A stretch of 64,000 nt of DNA from Deinococcus aquaedulcis (GCF_019693445.1 NZ_JAHRBL010000009.1:73756-137755); one strand, 5' to 3'; shown: positions 1-11,140, counted from the first letter of the stretch. Made by a program: numbers and translations. The notes: generated by a model from the letters alone, not told the origin.

Positions 1-1602
1 CAAAAAGCTTCGGCTCTGATTTCTCTGGGGCGGCTGGAAGAGGGCCTGAGCGTGACGGGCCACCTGGTGGCCGAGGCGCGGCGCCGCGCCGCCCCGCTGG
101 ACGAAGCCAACAGCCTGAACTATCACCAGTACGCCCTGCAAATGCTGCGGCGCTGGGATGAGCAGGAAACGGCACTAGAGCGCGCCCGGACGTTGTTCCA
201 CGACAACGGGCGTCCGGCCAGCGCCCTGCAGATTGACACCAAGCGCATTGATACCCAGTTGCTCCAGGGACGGCTGGAAGAAGCCGAGGCCCTGCTGCGG
301 CAGTCGCTGGCGCAGGCCGAGCGCAGTCAGCCGGTTCATCTGCCTGCCCTGTACCAGTCGCGCGCACGCCTGTTGATGGCGCGCGGACAGTGGCCAGAAG
401 CGGCCCAGGCGTTGCAGGCGGCACAGCAGGTGGTGGAGCGGCAGGGTCTGCATGTGATGCGGCCCTTCTTGCACTTCAATACCTTCGACCTGTATGCCGC
501 TCAGGGCGAAACGGCGCTGGCCGAGGCGCACTATCAGCAGGGGCTGGACACCGCGACCCTGCCCATGTTCCGTGAGCGACTGACGCCGCTGTACACCGGT
601 CTGCGCGCGTTCGATCAGGGTGATGACGTGGCCGCCCGCCGGGCGCTGACCCACATGGCCGAATCGGGTGTGGACCGGGCCCACGTGTTGCGCGCCCACC
701 TGTTGCTGCTGGCGCTGGATGCCAGGGCAGGCCGGCTGAATCCTGCGCAGCTGGAAGCGTTGGTCCCCGCCCTGCGCGGCGTTGATCTTCAGGTGCTGTG
801 CGCGGCTGATCAGGTTCGGCTCCGCCCGCTGATGGCCCGGCTGGGCACCCAGAATGCTCATTTCCTGCGCGGCATGGAGCAGGTGCCAGTCCTGCCCCAG
901 CAGCCAACCTTTGAACTGCATGTGGGGCGGTATATCGAGTGCCGTCTGGAAGGACGGGTGCTGAAGTTGCCGCTGGCTAAATCGGGCGAACTGCTGGTCT
1001 GGCTGCTCTGGCACGGCAGCGGCACCCTCAACGAATTGCGGAGCGATCTCTGGGACGGCTCACGCGATCCCCGGCACCACGAATACTTCCGGGTGGTGGT
1101 GCGGCGCCTGCGCGCGCTGTTCAGGGAAGCCGCGCCCCTGGAGGTAGATCCGCTGCCCTACCTGCATGGGCGCTACCAGTTGCATCCCGATCTGCCGATC
1201 ACCTGCAACCTCCTGGAAGCCCGGGAACAGGCGCGCAACGGCCAGTGCCGGGCGCTGCTGATCCTGCGCCCGCAGGACCTGCTGAGCGATGTGGACGCAG
1301 ACTGGGCGCAGCAGATTCGCGACACCCTGAGCCAGGAGCAGGTGCAGACGCTGGGCACCGTGGAAAGCACCGTGGCTCAGCAGGACCCAGCCCAGGCCAT
1401 CGCGGTGTTGCGCGAGGCTGTGAGGGTGCACCACGACCAGGAAGCCTTCCACCTGAGCCTGATTCGCGTGCTGACCCGCTGGCAACCCGATCAGGCGCCG
1501 GCAGCGTATCAGGCGTACGCCCAGATGCTGGACCAGCAATTTGGGACAGCGCCGGACCCCACCCTGCGCCGGGAACTTCAAGACCTGGGCCTGCGCGTGT
1601 AG
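1..1602 (+). CDS. TPR / winged-helix / BTAD transcriptional regulator (5' end outside window)
   Basis: The frame is open from base 1, so this is the C-terminal 533 residues of a longer protein; the first in-frame GTG (52) is not a credible start. About 280 residues of helical TPR-like repeats come first. They are followed by a winged-helix-like DNA-binding segment (from about FELHVGRYIECRLEG to RRLRALFREAAP) and a C-terminal BTAD-like helical domain ending in LRRELQDLGLRV. This is a SARP/AfsR-like order with the TPRs placed ahead of the DNA-binding part. TPR regulators of this kind often sense proteins or peptides. A secreted peptide gene follows 115 bp downstream on the same strand, so a sensor role is possible but inferred. 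Confidence 0.75.
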   Translation, partial: QKASALISLGRLEEGLSVTGHLVAEARRRAAPLDEANSLNYHQYALQMLRRWDEQETALERARTLFHDNGRPASALQIDTKRIDTQLLQGRLEEAEALLRQSLAQAERSQPVHLPALYQSRARLLMARGQWPEAAQALQAAQQVVERQGLHVMRPFLHFNTFDLYAAQGETALAEAHYQQGLDTATLPMFRERLTPLYTGLRAFDQGDDVAARRALTHMAESGVDRAHVLRAHLLLLALDARAGRLNPAQLEALVPALRGVDLQVLCAADQVRLRPLMARLGTQNAHFLRGMEQVPVLPQQPTFELHVGRYIECRLEGRVLKLPLAKSGELLVWLLWHGSGTLNELRSDLWDGSRDPRHHEYFRVVVRRLRALFREAAPLEVDPLPYLHGRYQLHPDLPITCNLLEAREQARNGQCRALLILRPQDLLSDVDADWAQQIRDTLSQEQVQTLGTVESTVAQQDPAQAIAVLREAVRVHHDQEAFHLSLIRVLTRWQPDQAPAAYQAYAQMLDQQFGTAPDPTLRRELQDLGLRV

Positions 1603-1716
1603 GGCGGCGCGTGCAGTCAGGCCCGGTCGGCACCCTGGGACACCCGCTCTGTCCCAGCTCATTCCCACCCCCCGATCTACCGTAGGGGCATCAAATTCAC
1701 CCCAAGGAGATCCACC

Positions 1717-1893
1717 ATGCGCCACATCAAAGCCGTTCTGATGCTCTGCGTTCTCGCCGGTTTCTGCGCGCCCACCGTTGCGGCTCCTGCCTCGGCGCCC
1801 CAGGCCAACACAGTGGAGGATCTGATGCCGTCCTGGCCCCCGATTGGCTGGCCTCCTGTAGGCGGCGTGGATACGGTGGACCAGACACGATGA
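1717..1893 (+). CDS. 58-aa secreted peptide precursor, candidate signalling peptide
   Basis: ATG follows a good ribosome site (AAGGAG, 1704-1709). The first 23 residues look like a Sec signal peptide: basic MRHIK, hydrophobic AVLMLCVLAGF, and an A-x-A type end at PTVAA. The predicted mature 35 residues contain the doubled motif WPPIG-WPPVG. The stop overlaps the next start (ATGA), so translation of the two is coupled. It lies directly after a TPR-containing regulator, an arrangement like regulator/pheromone pairs of Gram-positive bacteria. No family is recognised. The signal peptide and start are seen in the sequence; the signalling role is inference. Confidence 0.6.
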   Translation: MRHIKAVLMLCVLAGFCAPTVAAPASAPQANTVEDLMPSWPPIGWPPVGGVDTVDQTR

Positions 1894-2201
1894 CGGCGGC
1901 GATGCTGCTGGATATCCGGCGCGCCAGCTTCCTGATTCGCAGCAGCATCGAAGCAGTGCAGCGGGAACAGAGCCTGCACCTGGGCGCCCTGCTGCAGACA
2001 CTGCACTGCACCGAGAACCTCAGCGAAGCGTTGAGTGCGCTGCACACCTTGCAATACACCTTGCGGCAGTACCCCGATGACCGCTTTATCGTGGCTCAGA
2101 GCCACCTGGAGGTGCTGGCCGAAGCCCTTCGCGTGGCCCAGGATGACGCGCGCCAGAGCCCTGAGCTTCTCCAGCAGCTCCTCCTGAAGAAGGGGATTTG
2201 A
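1890..2201 (+). CDS. small helical protein of unknown function
   Basis: 103 residues, starting by ATGA overlap with the secreted-peptide gene. The composition is Leu/Ala/Gln rich with heptad-like spacing (for example LLDIRRASFLIRSSIEAVQR), predicting an all-helical protein without signal peptide or membrane segment. The coupling suggests it acts with the peptide or the upstream regulator, for example as a partner or chaperone; this is inference. No family recognised. A strong hairpin ends the unit downstream. Confidence 0.55.
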   Translation: MTAAMLLDIRRASFLIRSSIEAVQREQSLHLGALLQTLHCTENLSEALSALHTLQYTLRQYPDDRFIVAQSHLEVLAEALRVAQDDARQSPELLQQLLLKKGI

Positions 2202-2265
2202 GTGCAGGGACGTTCAGGACGCCCAAAACCGGTGGCTCGATGCTGCCGGTCGGCCACCTGAGGAC

Positions 2266-2306
2266 AGGCCATGAGCCCCGGGTCTCCCCACGGCTCATGG
2301 CCTTTG
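2266..2306 (+). terminator. terminator after the regulator/peptide unit
   Basis: Perfect 12-bp stem (AGGCCATGAGCC, 2266-2277, with its complement at 2292-2303) and a 14-nt loop, followed by TTGGCTTCTT. The remainder of 2202-2498 holds only this hairpin and the one below; no gene is seen. Confidence 0.75.
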
Positions 2307-2454
2307 GCTTCTTGCCCTGAGACGGACTGCCGTCCATCTCTGCACCATTCAGGAAAGGGCTGGGTGATCTCTACCATCGGCGCCTCTCGGCTCCGTCTTC
2401 CGGACGTCCGTTCCCTTGCCTTCTCTGCTGTGCAAGGCTGCGAGTCCTTCCGGC

Positions 2455-2490
2455 CGAAACAAGCCCGTTACGCGTGACGGGCTTGTTCGG
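2455..2490 (-). terminator. terminator of the beta-propeller gene
   Basis: 9-bp stem CAAGCCCGT (2460-2468) / ACGGGCTTG (2477-2485), placed just past the stop of the minus-strand gene ending at 2499. There is no strong T run. Confidence 0.6.
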
Positions 2491-2498
2491 AAGCCGCA

Positions 2499-4286
2499 TT
2501 ACCGCTTGACCGTGTACACCGTGGCGCTGCCGCTCTGGCCCAGCAGGCCCGAGCCCACCAGCAGTTCGGTGCCGCCGGCGTTCCACACCAGCAGCGAGGT
2601 CTGCATGCCAAAGGCGCCGGTGCGCGTCAGCAGGGCGCCAGTGGCGGTGTCGTACAGCTGCAGGGCGTTTTGCGCGTCGCTGGTCAGCACGGCCAGCAGC
2701 TTGCCGTCGGGGCTGAAGCGCAGGGCGCGCACGGCCCTGGTGGCGACCAGGGTTTTAAAGGCGGTGGTGGCGCCGGGCTTGATCAGGGCAATGCGGTCAT
2801 CCTTCTCGGTGCCGTACAGCACGGCCAGGGTGCCGCCGGGGCTCTGCTGCAGGTCATAGACCTCCGCGTCGGCGGGCAGCTTGAAGACTGGCGTGCGCTT
2901 TTTGGTGGCCAGATCGTAGCGGAAAGGATCGCCCTCGTGCGGGGTGATGATCAGGCCCTTGCCGTCCAGGGTGGGCACGGCGCCGTGGATGTCTTCCACC
3001 TTCAGCTGCGACTCGGTGACCTTGCCCAGCAGCTTGCCGCTGCGGCCGTCCAGCAGCGCCGCGCCGTAATAGCCGCTCACTGCCGCCAGCTGGCCGCCCG
3101 GCGAGGTGCGCAGCGTTTCGTACTCGGCGTCCTCGTCCAGGGTCTCCAGCCGCGTGATCTTACCCGCGCGGTACACGTTGACCGTGACACCCCCCAGGGT
3201 CCACACGCTGTCCCCAGCCGCCTCGGCCGACCAGATGGTGCGGGCGCCCACGTTCAGCGCCGTGCCCGTCTTCAGGTTGATGAACTCATTCACCCCGGCG
3301 TGCGGCACGCCCCCCACGAAGGCGCCCACCAGCGTGTTGCTGGACGGCAGGGTCACCTGGGGGCGCGCCGGGGCGCCCAGGTTGGCGGTGCTCAGGCGGC
3401 CCACGCTGCGGCCCAGCGACAGCACCGTGCCGTCGGGGCCGGCCACCAGGGGCCCGGCGGCATCGAACTCCAGGGGGTCACCAACGGTCTCGCCGCTCTG
3501 GGCGTCGTACAGCTGGCCTTCGCCGTACAGGGCATACACGAACTGCTGCGGGTTCAGGAACACCACGCTGCCACGCGCCGAGAGGTCCTCGCCGCCTTCC
3601 AGCGCGGTGGCCGCCTGCCCGGCGCGCAGCAGCAGAGCCTGTTCGTCCAGCCGGACCACCGCCGTCTCGCCGCCGGGGGCAAAAGTGGCCGCCACCTCGT
3701 AGGGCTCGCCCTCCACCGGGGCCTTGGCCAGCACCTCGCCGCTGGTCAGGCGCACCAGTTCCACCTGATCCTCGTACAGGGCCACCAGCAGGGTGCCGTC
3801 GGGGCTCACGGCGATGTCGTACAGGTCGCCGTCGCCCAGCACCGACTGGCGCTGCCCGCTGGCGATGGTCACCCGGTACAGGGTGCCGTCGTCCAGCACC
3901 AGCAGGTTGCCCTGAGCGTCAAAGCCCAGCCGGGTGTCGTAGGTGCTCTGGCCGCTGCGCACCTCGCGGCCGGTGGCCGTGTCCCACACCGACCAGCGGC
4001 GGCGCGTCATGGCGGCCACCCGCGCGCCGTCGGGGCTGGCCACCAGTCCGGTCACCTCGTCTTGCAGGGTGTACCAGCTGCGCACGGTCTTGAGGTTCTG
4101 GTCCAGAATCAGCACCCCGTTATCGGCGTTCACGGCCACCTGCCCGCCGGGCAGAAAGGCGGCCACGCGGCTGTTGGCCCCGGGCACGGTGTACACCTTG
4201 GGGTCCGAGAGGCTCAGGGCGCTGGCGGCGCTGCCCAGCGTCAGGGCGAGGCCCAGCAGGGCAGCAAACGGGGTCTTGGGCGTCAT
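2499..4286 (-). CDS. secreted WD40-like beta-propeller protein
   Basis: 595 residues from the ATG at 4286, chosen because it begins a clean signal peptide (MTPKTPFAALLGLALTLGS, cut near ASA). A longer frame to 4361 would put arginine-rich sequence in front. The rest is repeated blades with motifs such as VAVNADNG, VASPDGARVAA, AVSPDGTLLVA and RFSPDGKLLAV, typical of WD40/YVTN-like propellers. No catalytic motif is seen, so it is probably an exported binding or scaffold protein. It stands alone, convergent with the left-edge cluster. Confidence 0.7.
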   Translation of the reverse strand: MTPKTPFAALLGLALTLGSAASALSLSDPKVYTVPGANSRVAAFLPGGQVAVNADNGVLILDQNLKTVRSWYTLQDEVTGLVASPDGARVAAMTRRRWSVWDTATGREVRSGQSTYDTRLGFDAQGNLLVLDDGTLYRVTIASGQRQSVLGDGDLYDIAVSPDGTLLVALYEDQVELVRLTSGEVLAKAPVEGEPYEVAATFAPGGETAVVRLDEQALLLRAGQAATALEGGEDLSARGSVVFLNPQQFVYALYGEGQLYDAQSGETVGDPLEFDAAGPLVAGPDGTVLSLGRSVGRLSTANLGAPARPQVTLPSSNTLVGAFVGGVPHAGVNEFINLKTGTALNVGARTIWSAEAAGDSVWTLGGVTVNVYRAGKITRLETLDEDAEYETLRTSPGGQLAAVSGYYGAALLDGRSGKLLGKVTESQLKVEDIHGAVPTLDGKGLIITPHEGDPFRYDLATKKRTPVFKLPADAEVYDLQQSPGGTLAVLYGTEKDDRIALIKPGATTAFKTLVATRAVRALRFSPDGKLLAVLTSDAQNALQLYDTATGALLTRTGAFGMQTSLLVWNAGGTELLVGSGLLGQSGSATVYTVKR

Positions 4287-4435
4287 CAGGGCCACTGTAC
4301 AGGGGCGGCGACGGGCCCGTGTGCTGGCTTGCGGGGCCCCCCTCTGGGGGCGCAGGGGCAAAGACCCAACGAAAAGACTCAGCGACCAGGGAGCAGGGCC
4401 TGGTCGCTGGGTGGGGTGCGGTCTGGCGTGCCGGC

Positions 4436-6904
<2,469 letters not shown>

Positions 6905-7356
6905 ACCCCGTAGGATAGCGGCCCCCAGGTGGAGGGTTTCGCACCGGGCGCGGAAATCTCTCGGCACGCCACTGAACCGTGGCCAGAGGAGGAGCGAGGT
7001 CCTCTTGCTTGCTCCCCGCTCTACTGCGCCGCTGTTTCAGGCCGCGCGGTTGACCTTCAGATCAACCGCGCGCGATTCATACGGATTCCGGATCATCCGT
7101 TGCAGCCCTTCCACTTCGGTACACCCACAGGGGCAACCCGGTGCCTCCACGCCTCTCTGCGAGCCCCTCCGGTCGGGTTCATCCGTTCTTCCAGCACTGA
7201 TGAACCGGAAGCCTGACCAGAGCGGCGGCCAGTTCTCCCCTGGGATCCGCAAGCGGCCCCTCAACTCCACTTCCGCCGCTGTCTCCGACAGGCACTCACT
7301 TCGTTCGCCCCAGAGACCTTGCGGGGGTCTGCCCTCAAGGTCTCCGGGTTCTGTGG
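6905..7356. repeat. dispersed repeat, longest copy (region 6905-7356)
   Basis: No gene is seen in this 450-bp gap. The part from about 7060 to 7325 belongs to a dispersed family. Its segment 7260-7314, read on the minus strand (GGGGCGAACGAAGTGAGT, then GACAGCGGCGGAAGTGGAG), matches 35295-35345 nearly base for base, with diverged copies near 11430-11460 and 52254-52310. It also contains a CATACGGATTCCGGATC start, similar to small repeats found in Deinococcus genomes. Confidence 0.6.
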
Positions 7357-8034
7357 TCACTTCAGAGTGCCCAGCGCCTGCCGGGCCTGGGCCTGCACGT
7401 CGTGGTCCAGGGCGCTGTCGGCGTTCAGGGCGGCAGCGCGCGCCAGCACCGCGCGGGCCTGGGGGTCGCGCAGCAGGGCCAGGGCCAGCCCCGCGTGGGC
7501 CTGCACGAACACGGTGTCCGGGGCGGCGCGCGCCGCGCCCAGCGCCAGGGTGCGGGCGCGCTCTGGGTTGCCGCCGCTGAACATGCGCGCCCGCGCCCAG
7601 GCCCCGGCGTGCCACTCGGCCAGCACCGCCTGCAGGTCGGGGCGGCCGGGGGCCAGCGCCAGGGCGCGGTCCAGGGCGGCTCGGGCCTCGTGGGCGGTTT
7701 TCAGGGCGCCCAGGGTGTAGCCCCCGGCGCGCGCCTGCAGCCCCAGGGCGCTGCCCAGGGCCAGGGCGGCGTCGGCGTTGTGGGGCTGCTCGCGGCTGGC
7801 CTGCCGCCCACTTTCCACGGCCCGCGTCACCCAGAGCGTGCCCCCGGCCCGGTACTCGGCCTGCGCGGCGGCGGCGCGGCTGGCCGTCAGCGGATCGTCG
7901 GCCGCACGCGCCGCGTCGTAGGCGCGGGCGTACTCGCCGCTCAGTAGCAGTCCCGGCGCCCCTGCCACCACCTGGGCCCCCGCCAGAGAAACCATCAGAA
8001 CAGCTGCCAATGCGCCGCGCTTCACGGGCCCCAC
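7357..8034 (-). CDS. exported TPR-like protein
   Basis: 225 residues with an N-terminal signal peptide (MGPVKRGALAAVLMVSLAG, cut near GAQVVAGA). The remainder is alanine-rich helical hairpins of TPR/Sel1 character, for example GEYARAYDAARAADD, ALALGSALGLQARAGG and AHAGLALALLRDPQARA. It probably acts as an exported scaffold; no enzymatic motif is seen and the partner is unknown. Transcribed in the same direction as the 8082-8543 gene, 47 bp downstream of it. Confidence 0.6.
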   Translation of the reverse strand: MGPVKRGALAAVLMVSLAGAQVVAGAPGLLLSGEYARAYDAARAADDPLTASRAAAAQAEYRAGGTLWVTRAVESGRQASREQPHNADAALALGSALGLQARAGGYTLGALKTAHEARAALDRALALAPGRPDLQAVLAEWHAGAWARARMFSGGNPERARTLALGAARAAPDTVFVQAHAGLALALLRDPQARAVLARAAALNADSALDHDVQAQARQALGTLK

Positions 8035-8081
8035 CCTAGCGGGCGGACGTGAAGCGCGGCTGATGGTGGCGTGGGGCGGGC

Positions 8082-8543
8082 TCAGGCGGCGGGCTGCTCG
8101 GTGGGGGTGTCGGCCTCGGCGCCCCGGCGGCCCCGGGCCGGGCGCTCGCCCGCAGGCTCGGTGGGCGCGCCCGTAATACGGCTCAGGGTGGCTTCAAAGG
8201 CACGCAGGGCGTCGCTCTCGCCCAGTTCGGCCACGGCGCGGGCGTTCAGGGCGCCCAGTTCCTCGCGGGTCACGGCGTATTCGGGGGCTTCGTGCCCTTT
8301 CAGGCCCTGCAACACGCGGTAGGCGGTGGTGGCCTCAATGGTGGCGCCCTTGGCGGTGGTCACCTGGGCGTCACTGTGCATCTCAGCGCCGATCAGGGTG
8401 ATGCTCGCGGGGCTGATCAGGGTCACGCGGTCGCCGCGCTCTTCCATGTGGGCGGCGAGTTGCAGCAGGCCGCGCAGGTCGAGCATGCGGTGAAACAGCT
8501 CCAGGTGGGCCAGCATGGCTCCGGCTTTTTTCAGGGTGTCCAT
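8082..8543 (-). CDS. conserved-looking hypothetical protein
   Basis: 153 residues, soluble, no signal peptide. The N-terminal half is helical (MDTLKKAGAMLAHLELFHRM); the middle carries a short beta-rich stretch (GDRVTLISPASITLIG); the tail is Arg/Pro/Glu-rich and probably disordered. No family recognised. The promoter is unusually clear, with a 19-bp palindrome between the -35 and -10 boxes and the ATG only 7 nt behind the -10, so the mRNA should be leaderless and repressor- or activator-controlled. Confidence 0.6.
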   Translation of the reverse strand: MDTLKKAGAMLAHLELFHRMLDLRGLLQLAAHMEERGDRVTLISPASITLIGAEMHSDAQVTTAKGATIEATTAYRVLQGLKGHEAPEYAVTREELGALNARAVAELGESDALRAFEATLSRITGAPTEPAGERPARGRRGAEADTPTEQPAA

Positions 8544-8549
8544 AGCTGC

Positions 8550-8577
8550 ATTATTCTGCCCTGGGCAGAATTGTCAA
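8550..8577 (-). promoter_or_regulatory. promoter with palindromic operator in the spacer
   Basis: On the minus strand TTGACA (8572-8577), a 16-bp spacer and AATAAT (8550-8555). A perfect 9-1-9 palindrome ATTCTGCCC-N-GGGCAGAAT (8553-8571) fills the spacer. The start codon of the 153-aa gene begins after GCAGCT, so transcription should begin at or near the ATG. Confidence 0.7.
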
Positions 8578-8651
8578 GGTCTATTACGAGAGTATGAAGA
8601 TCCCTCTGCACACAAACGGGGCCCGGAGGCCCCATCTGCACGCGGTGGTTC

Positions 8652-9839
8652 TCAGTTTTGGACGGTGCTGCGCCCCGCCAGCGTGAGCTTGACCTCCAGC
8701 GGCTTGCCGTCGCGCAGCACGCTCAGGGTGATGGTGTCGCCGGGCTTGTAGGCCCGCACGGCAAACTGAAACTCGCTGAAATTCACAATGCGCTTGCCGT
8801 TCACGGCGGTCACGATGTCACCCGAGACGCGTTCGGCGTCAGCATTCAGCACCAGGGGCCGCAGGCCGGCCTGCGCAGCCGGGCTGCCAGGGCTCACACT
8901 GGTGAAAAAGGCGCCGGGGGTGTCTCCCAGCTTCAGCAGCGGCGCCAGTTCGCGGAAACCCTCTGCGGGCAGGAAGAACAGATTCGAAAAGGGACCACCC
9001 AGGAAAATGCCGATGACCGGGGCGTCCAGCTTGGCGCCCGCTTTCAGCTGCGCCAGCCGGGGGTCGGTGGCCGTTACCGGCACCGCGTAGGACTGCGGCT
9101 GGCGCGACTGCGGGCGGAGGCTGATGTAGCTCACGATGCCGGTCAGTTCGCCCCGGGCGTTCACCACCGGGCCGCCGCTGTCGCCGGGCACCAGCGGCGC
9201 ATTCAGTTCCAGGGTGCCGGGCGGAAAGTCCGCGCGCCCCGCATCTGAATCCAGGCCGGTCAGGCGGCCCACCTTGGTCTTCAGGAACGCGCCGTTCCCG
9301 TTGCCAATCGCCAGGGCAATGTCGCCCACCGCCGGGCGCGCGGCGGCGAGGCGCAGGTACGGTGTGCCCGCCGGGACTGAGACCCGCAGCAGCGCCAGAT
9401 CGTCCTGATCGTTGTAGCCCACCACCTGGGCCACGTAGCGCGTGCGGTCTTCGGTCTGCACGCTCAGAACCGTGGCGCCCTGAATCACGTGATAGGCCGT
9501 GAGCACCAGACCGTCAGGCGAAATCAGCACGCCTGTGCCCACGCCGTCGCGGCTGGTACACGTGGGGGTAGAGCACTGTTCTACACGCACGGTAGCGGGG
9601 CGCACCTTGGCCACCAGCCCCTGCAGGGTGGCCTGCTCCTGCGTGGTCAGGGGCGAGGCAGGCGCCAGCGTGCGCACGCGGCGGTCCTGAACACTTTGCG
9701 CCTGAGCATTTGGCGTTGGGGCCGAGGTGGGGTTCTGGGGCGAGGCACTCTGCTGGGCGCCGCCTGCCGACAGCAGGGCAGAGAGCAGGGCCACAAGGAA
9801 AGGGCGGACAGCGCCGCCCGCAGCTGACCTGAGGTTCAT
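8652..9839 (-). CDS. HtrA/DegP-like trypsin-fold serine protease with PDZ domain
   Basis: 395 residues. The start at MNLRSAAGG (9839) gives a signal peptide ending near AGGAQQS; the frame is open to 9914. A proline/alanine/glutamine-rich linker precedes the protease domain. The catalytic triad is visible: His in LTAYHVIQG (about 116), Asp in DDLALLRV (about 145), Ser in [10 protein letters not shown] (about 221). A PDZ domain follows ([23 protein letters not shown]). It probably degrades misfolded envelope proteins. Monocistronic by spacing. Confidence 0.88.
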   Translation of the reverse strand: MNLRSAAGGAVRPFLVALLSALLSAGGAQQSASPQNPTSAPTPNAQAQSVQDRRVRTLAPASPLTTQEQATLQGLVAKVRPATVRVEQCSTPTCTSRDGVGTGVLISPDGLVLTAYHVIQGATVLSVQTEDRTRYVAQVVGYNDQDDLALLRVSVPAGTPYLRLAAARPAVGDIALAIGNGNGAFLKTKVGRLTGLDSDAGRADFPPGTLELNAPLVPGDSGGPVVNARGELTGIVSYISLRPQSRQPQSYAVPVTATDPRLAQLKAGAKLDAPVIGIFLGGPFSNLFFLPAEGFRELAPLLKLGDTPGAFFTSVSPGSPAAQAGLRPLVLNADAERVSGDIVTAVNGKRIVNFSEFQFAVRAYKPGDTITLSVLRDGKPLEVKLTLAGRSTVQN

Positions 9840-9960
9840 GGCGCATTGTCGGTCAGCGGCGGCCGGCATGCTGTGGCCAACATTTCTATGTGACTTGGGG
9901 CAGATTTCATGCAAATGACAGCCTTTTTCATGATAGGGCGGTGTGCCCGGCGGCGCATGG

Positions 9961-10308
9961 TCAGCGCTCGGGGTCGCGGCCGGGCAGTGGGGGGCGTAGG
10001 CCCAGTTGGCGCTCAGTCAACACGCTCAGGCGGGCCAGCACGGCGGGCCCACTCCAGCCAGTCACGCAGGCGGCGGCCAGCAGCAGCGCGGGGGCCACGG
10101 GGGCTGGCAGCGCGGCACTCAGCAGCGCTGTGACGGTCAGGGCGGCCACGCCAGCGGCCAGGGCCTGGGCAGCGGTGCGGCGCAGAGGTTGTCGCCCCGG
10201 GCGGGACAGCACGCGGGTCAGCTGGGTAAAGCTGCCCGCCACGAAGGCCAGCAGCAACAGGGGGGCCAGGGCGCTCAGCGCGGGGGGCAGGGAAGACGGG
10301 TCAGGCAT
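9961..10308 (-). CDS. small membrane protein, holin-like (LydA-type pattern)
   Basis: 115 residues with about three hydrophobic segments ([44 protein letters not shown]) and a basic C-terminus ([18 protein letters not shown]). The size, topology and the closing G-x-x-A-L-x-x-L...LG pattern resemble LydA-like phage holins, but similarity is weak. It is divergent from an S24-type repressor, and a near-palindromic site fills its promoter spacer, suggesting that repressor controls it. Holin function is inference. Confidence 0.45.
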   Translation of the reverse strand: MPDPSSLPPALSALAPLLLLAFVAGSFTQLTRVLSRPGRQPLRRTAAQALAAGVAALTVTALLSAALPAPVAPALLLAAACVTGWSGPAVLARLSVLTERQLGLRPPLPGRDPER

Positions 10309-10368
10309 GGTGGCCTCCGACGGCAGGGAAAAAGGGGCCCACGAACGAACGCGGTGCGATCTGCTGTC

Positions 10369-10397
10369 AGCATAATATGTCTATAGTCATAAAACAA
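10369..10397 (-). promoter_or_regulatory. promoter and candidate operator of the holin-like gene
   Basis: On the minus strand TTGTTT (10392-10397), a 17-bp spacer and TATGCT (10369-10374). The spacer holds TATGTCTATAGTCATA (10376-10391, + strand), symmetric at 14 of 16 positions. It shares the TATGTC half with the RDRM motif of Deinococcus DNA-damage genes but not its exact spacing. Confidence 0.55.
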
Positions 10398-10432
10398 GTC
10401 GCCGGTATGCAATCCCTCTCGGGGCAGGCGTT

Positions 10433-10438
10433 TACACT
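10433..10438 (+). promoter_or_regulatory. leaderless -10 box of the S24 repressor gene
   Basis: TACACT ends 6 nt before the ATG at 10445. The same arrangement precedes many genes here, for example 16446, 18481 and 29719. The -35 region is weak. Confidence 0.55.
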
Positions 10439-10444
10439 GCGCTC

Positions 10445-11140
10445 ATGACCACCACCGTGCCCGGCAGTGATGTGGCCCTCTGGCTGCGCGAACAGCGGCG
10501 GCGCCAGGGTCTGGGGCAGGCCGAACTGTGCGCCCGCACCGCGCAGCACGGCGGCGAGGCCGGACGCGTGACCCAGCCGTATCTCAGCCGCCTGGAACGG
10601 GGCGAGCGCGCCCTGAGTGCCCTGACCCCCGAGCGGCAGGACGCCCTGCGCCGGGCGCTGAACCTGTCGCTCAGCGAGTGGACCGCCCGCACCGGCCTGC
10701 GGCCTCTGGCACCGCACCCCAGCGAGGACATCCTGAGCACCCTGGAACTGGTGCGCGTGCCGGTGCGCGCCCTCGCCACGGCCGGCCTGCCCACCGCCGA
10801 GGCCGAGGGCCGCGTGATTGATTACGAACTGGTGCCCCTGCGTGACCACCGCCCCGGCATGCTGGTGCTGGAGGTGCAGGGCGACTCCATGAGCACCGAG
10901 GCGGGCGGGATTCGCCCTGGAGACCGCGTGTACGTGGACCCCGGCGACCTGGACCTGCGCGAGGGCCGCATTTACGTGCTGCATGTGCCGGGCCTGGGCC
11001 TGACCGTCAAGCGCCTGCGCCGCTACAGCGATCACCTGTGGCTGAGCAGCGATAACCCCGACCACCCGCCCCTGAAGCCCGAGGAAGCGACGGTGGTGGG
11101 CCGTGTGTACTTTCACCAACCGCGCGGCCAGCGGCTTTAA
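10445..11140 (+). CDS. XRE-type repressor with S24 (LexA/CI-like) self-cleavage domain
   Basis: 231 residues. The N-terminal helix-turn-helix (about 8-75) has LWLREQRRRQGLGQAEL and TQPYLSRLERGER. The C-terminal S24 domain has the Ser nucleophile in QGDSMS (Ser148) and the general-base Lys in LTVKRL (Lys189). A candidate Ala113-Gly114 cleavage bond lies 35 residues before the Ser, the same distance as in LexA. It is therefore expected to be a dimeric repressor that inactivates itself on a RecA or similar signal. Divergent from the holin-like gene, with a candidate operator between them. Distinct from DdrO, which lacks an S24 domain. Confidence 0.85.
   Translation: MTTTVPGSDVALWLREQRRRQGLGQAELCARTAQHGGEAGRVTQPYLSRLERGERALSALTPERQDALRRALNLSLSEWTARTGLRPLAPHPSEDILSTLELVRVPVRALATAGLPTAEAEGRVIDYELVPLRDHRPGMLVLEVQGDSMSTEAGGIRPGDRVYVDPGDLDLREGRIYVLHVPGLGLTVKRLRRYSDHLWLSSDNPDHPPLKPEEATVVGRVYFHQPRGQRL

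Noticed and set aside
10445..11140. DdrO as identity of the XRE regulator
   Set aside because: DdrO is about 130 residues and has no S24 domain; this protein has the Ser/Lys pair of LexA/CI.
9961..11140. Prophage remnant
   Set aside because: Only a repressor-like and a holin-like gene; no integrase, terminase or structural genes nearby.
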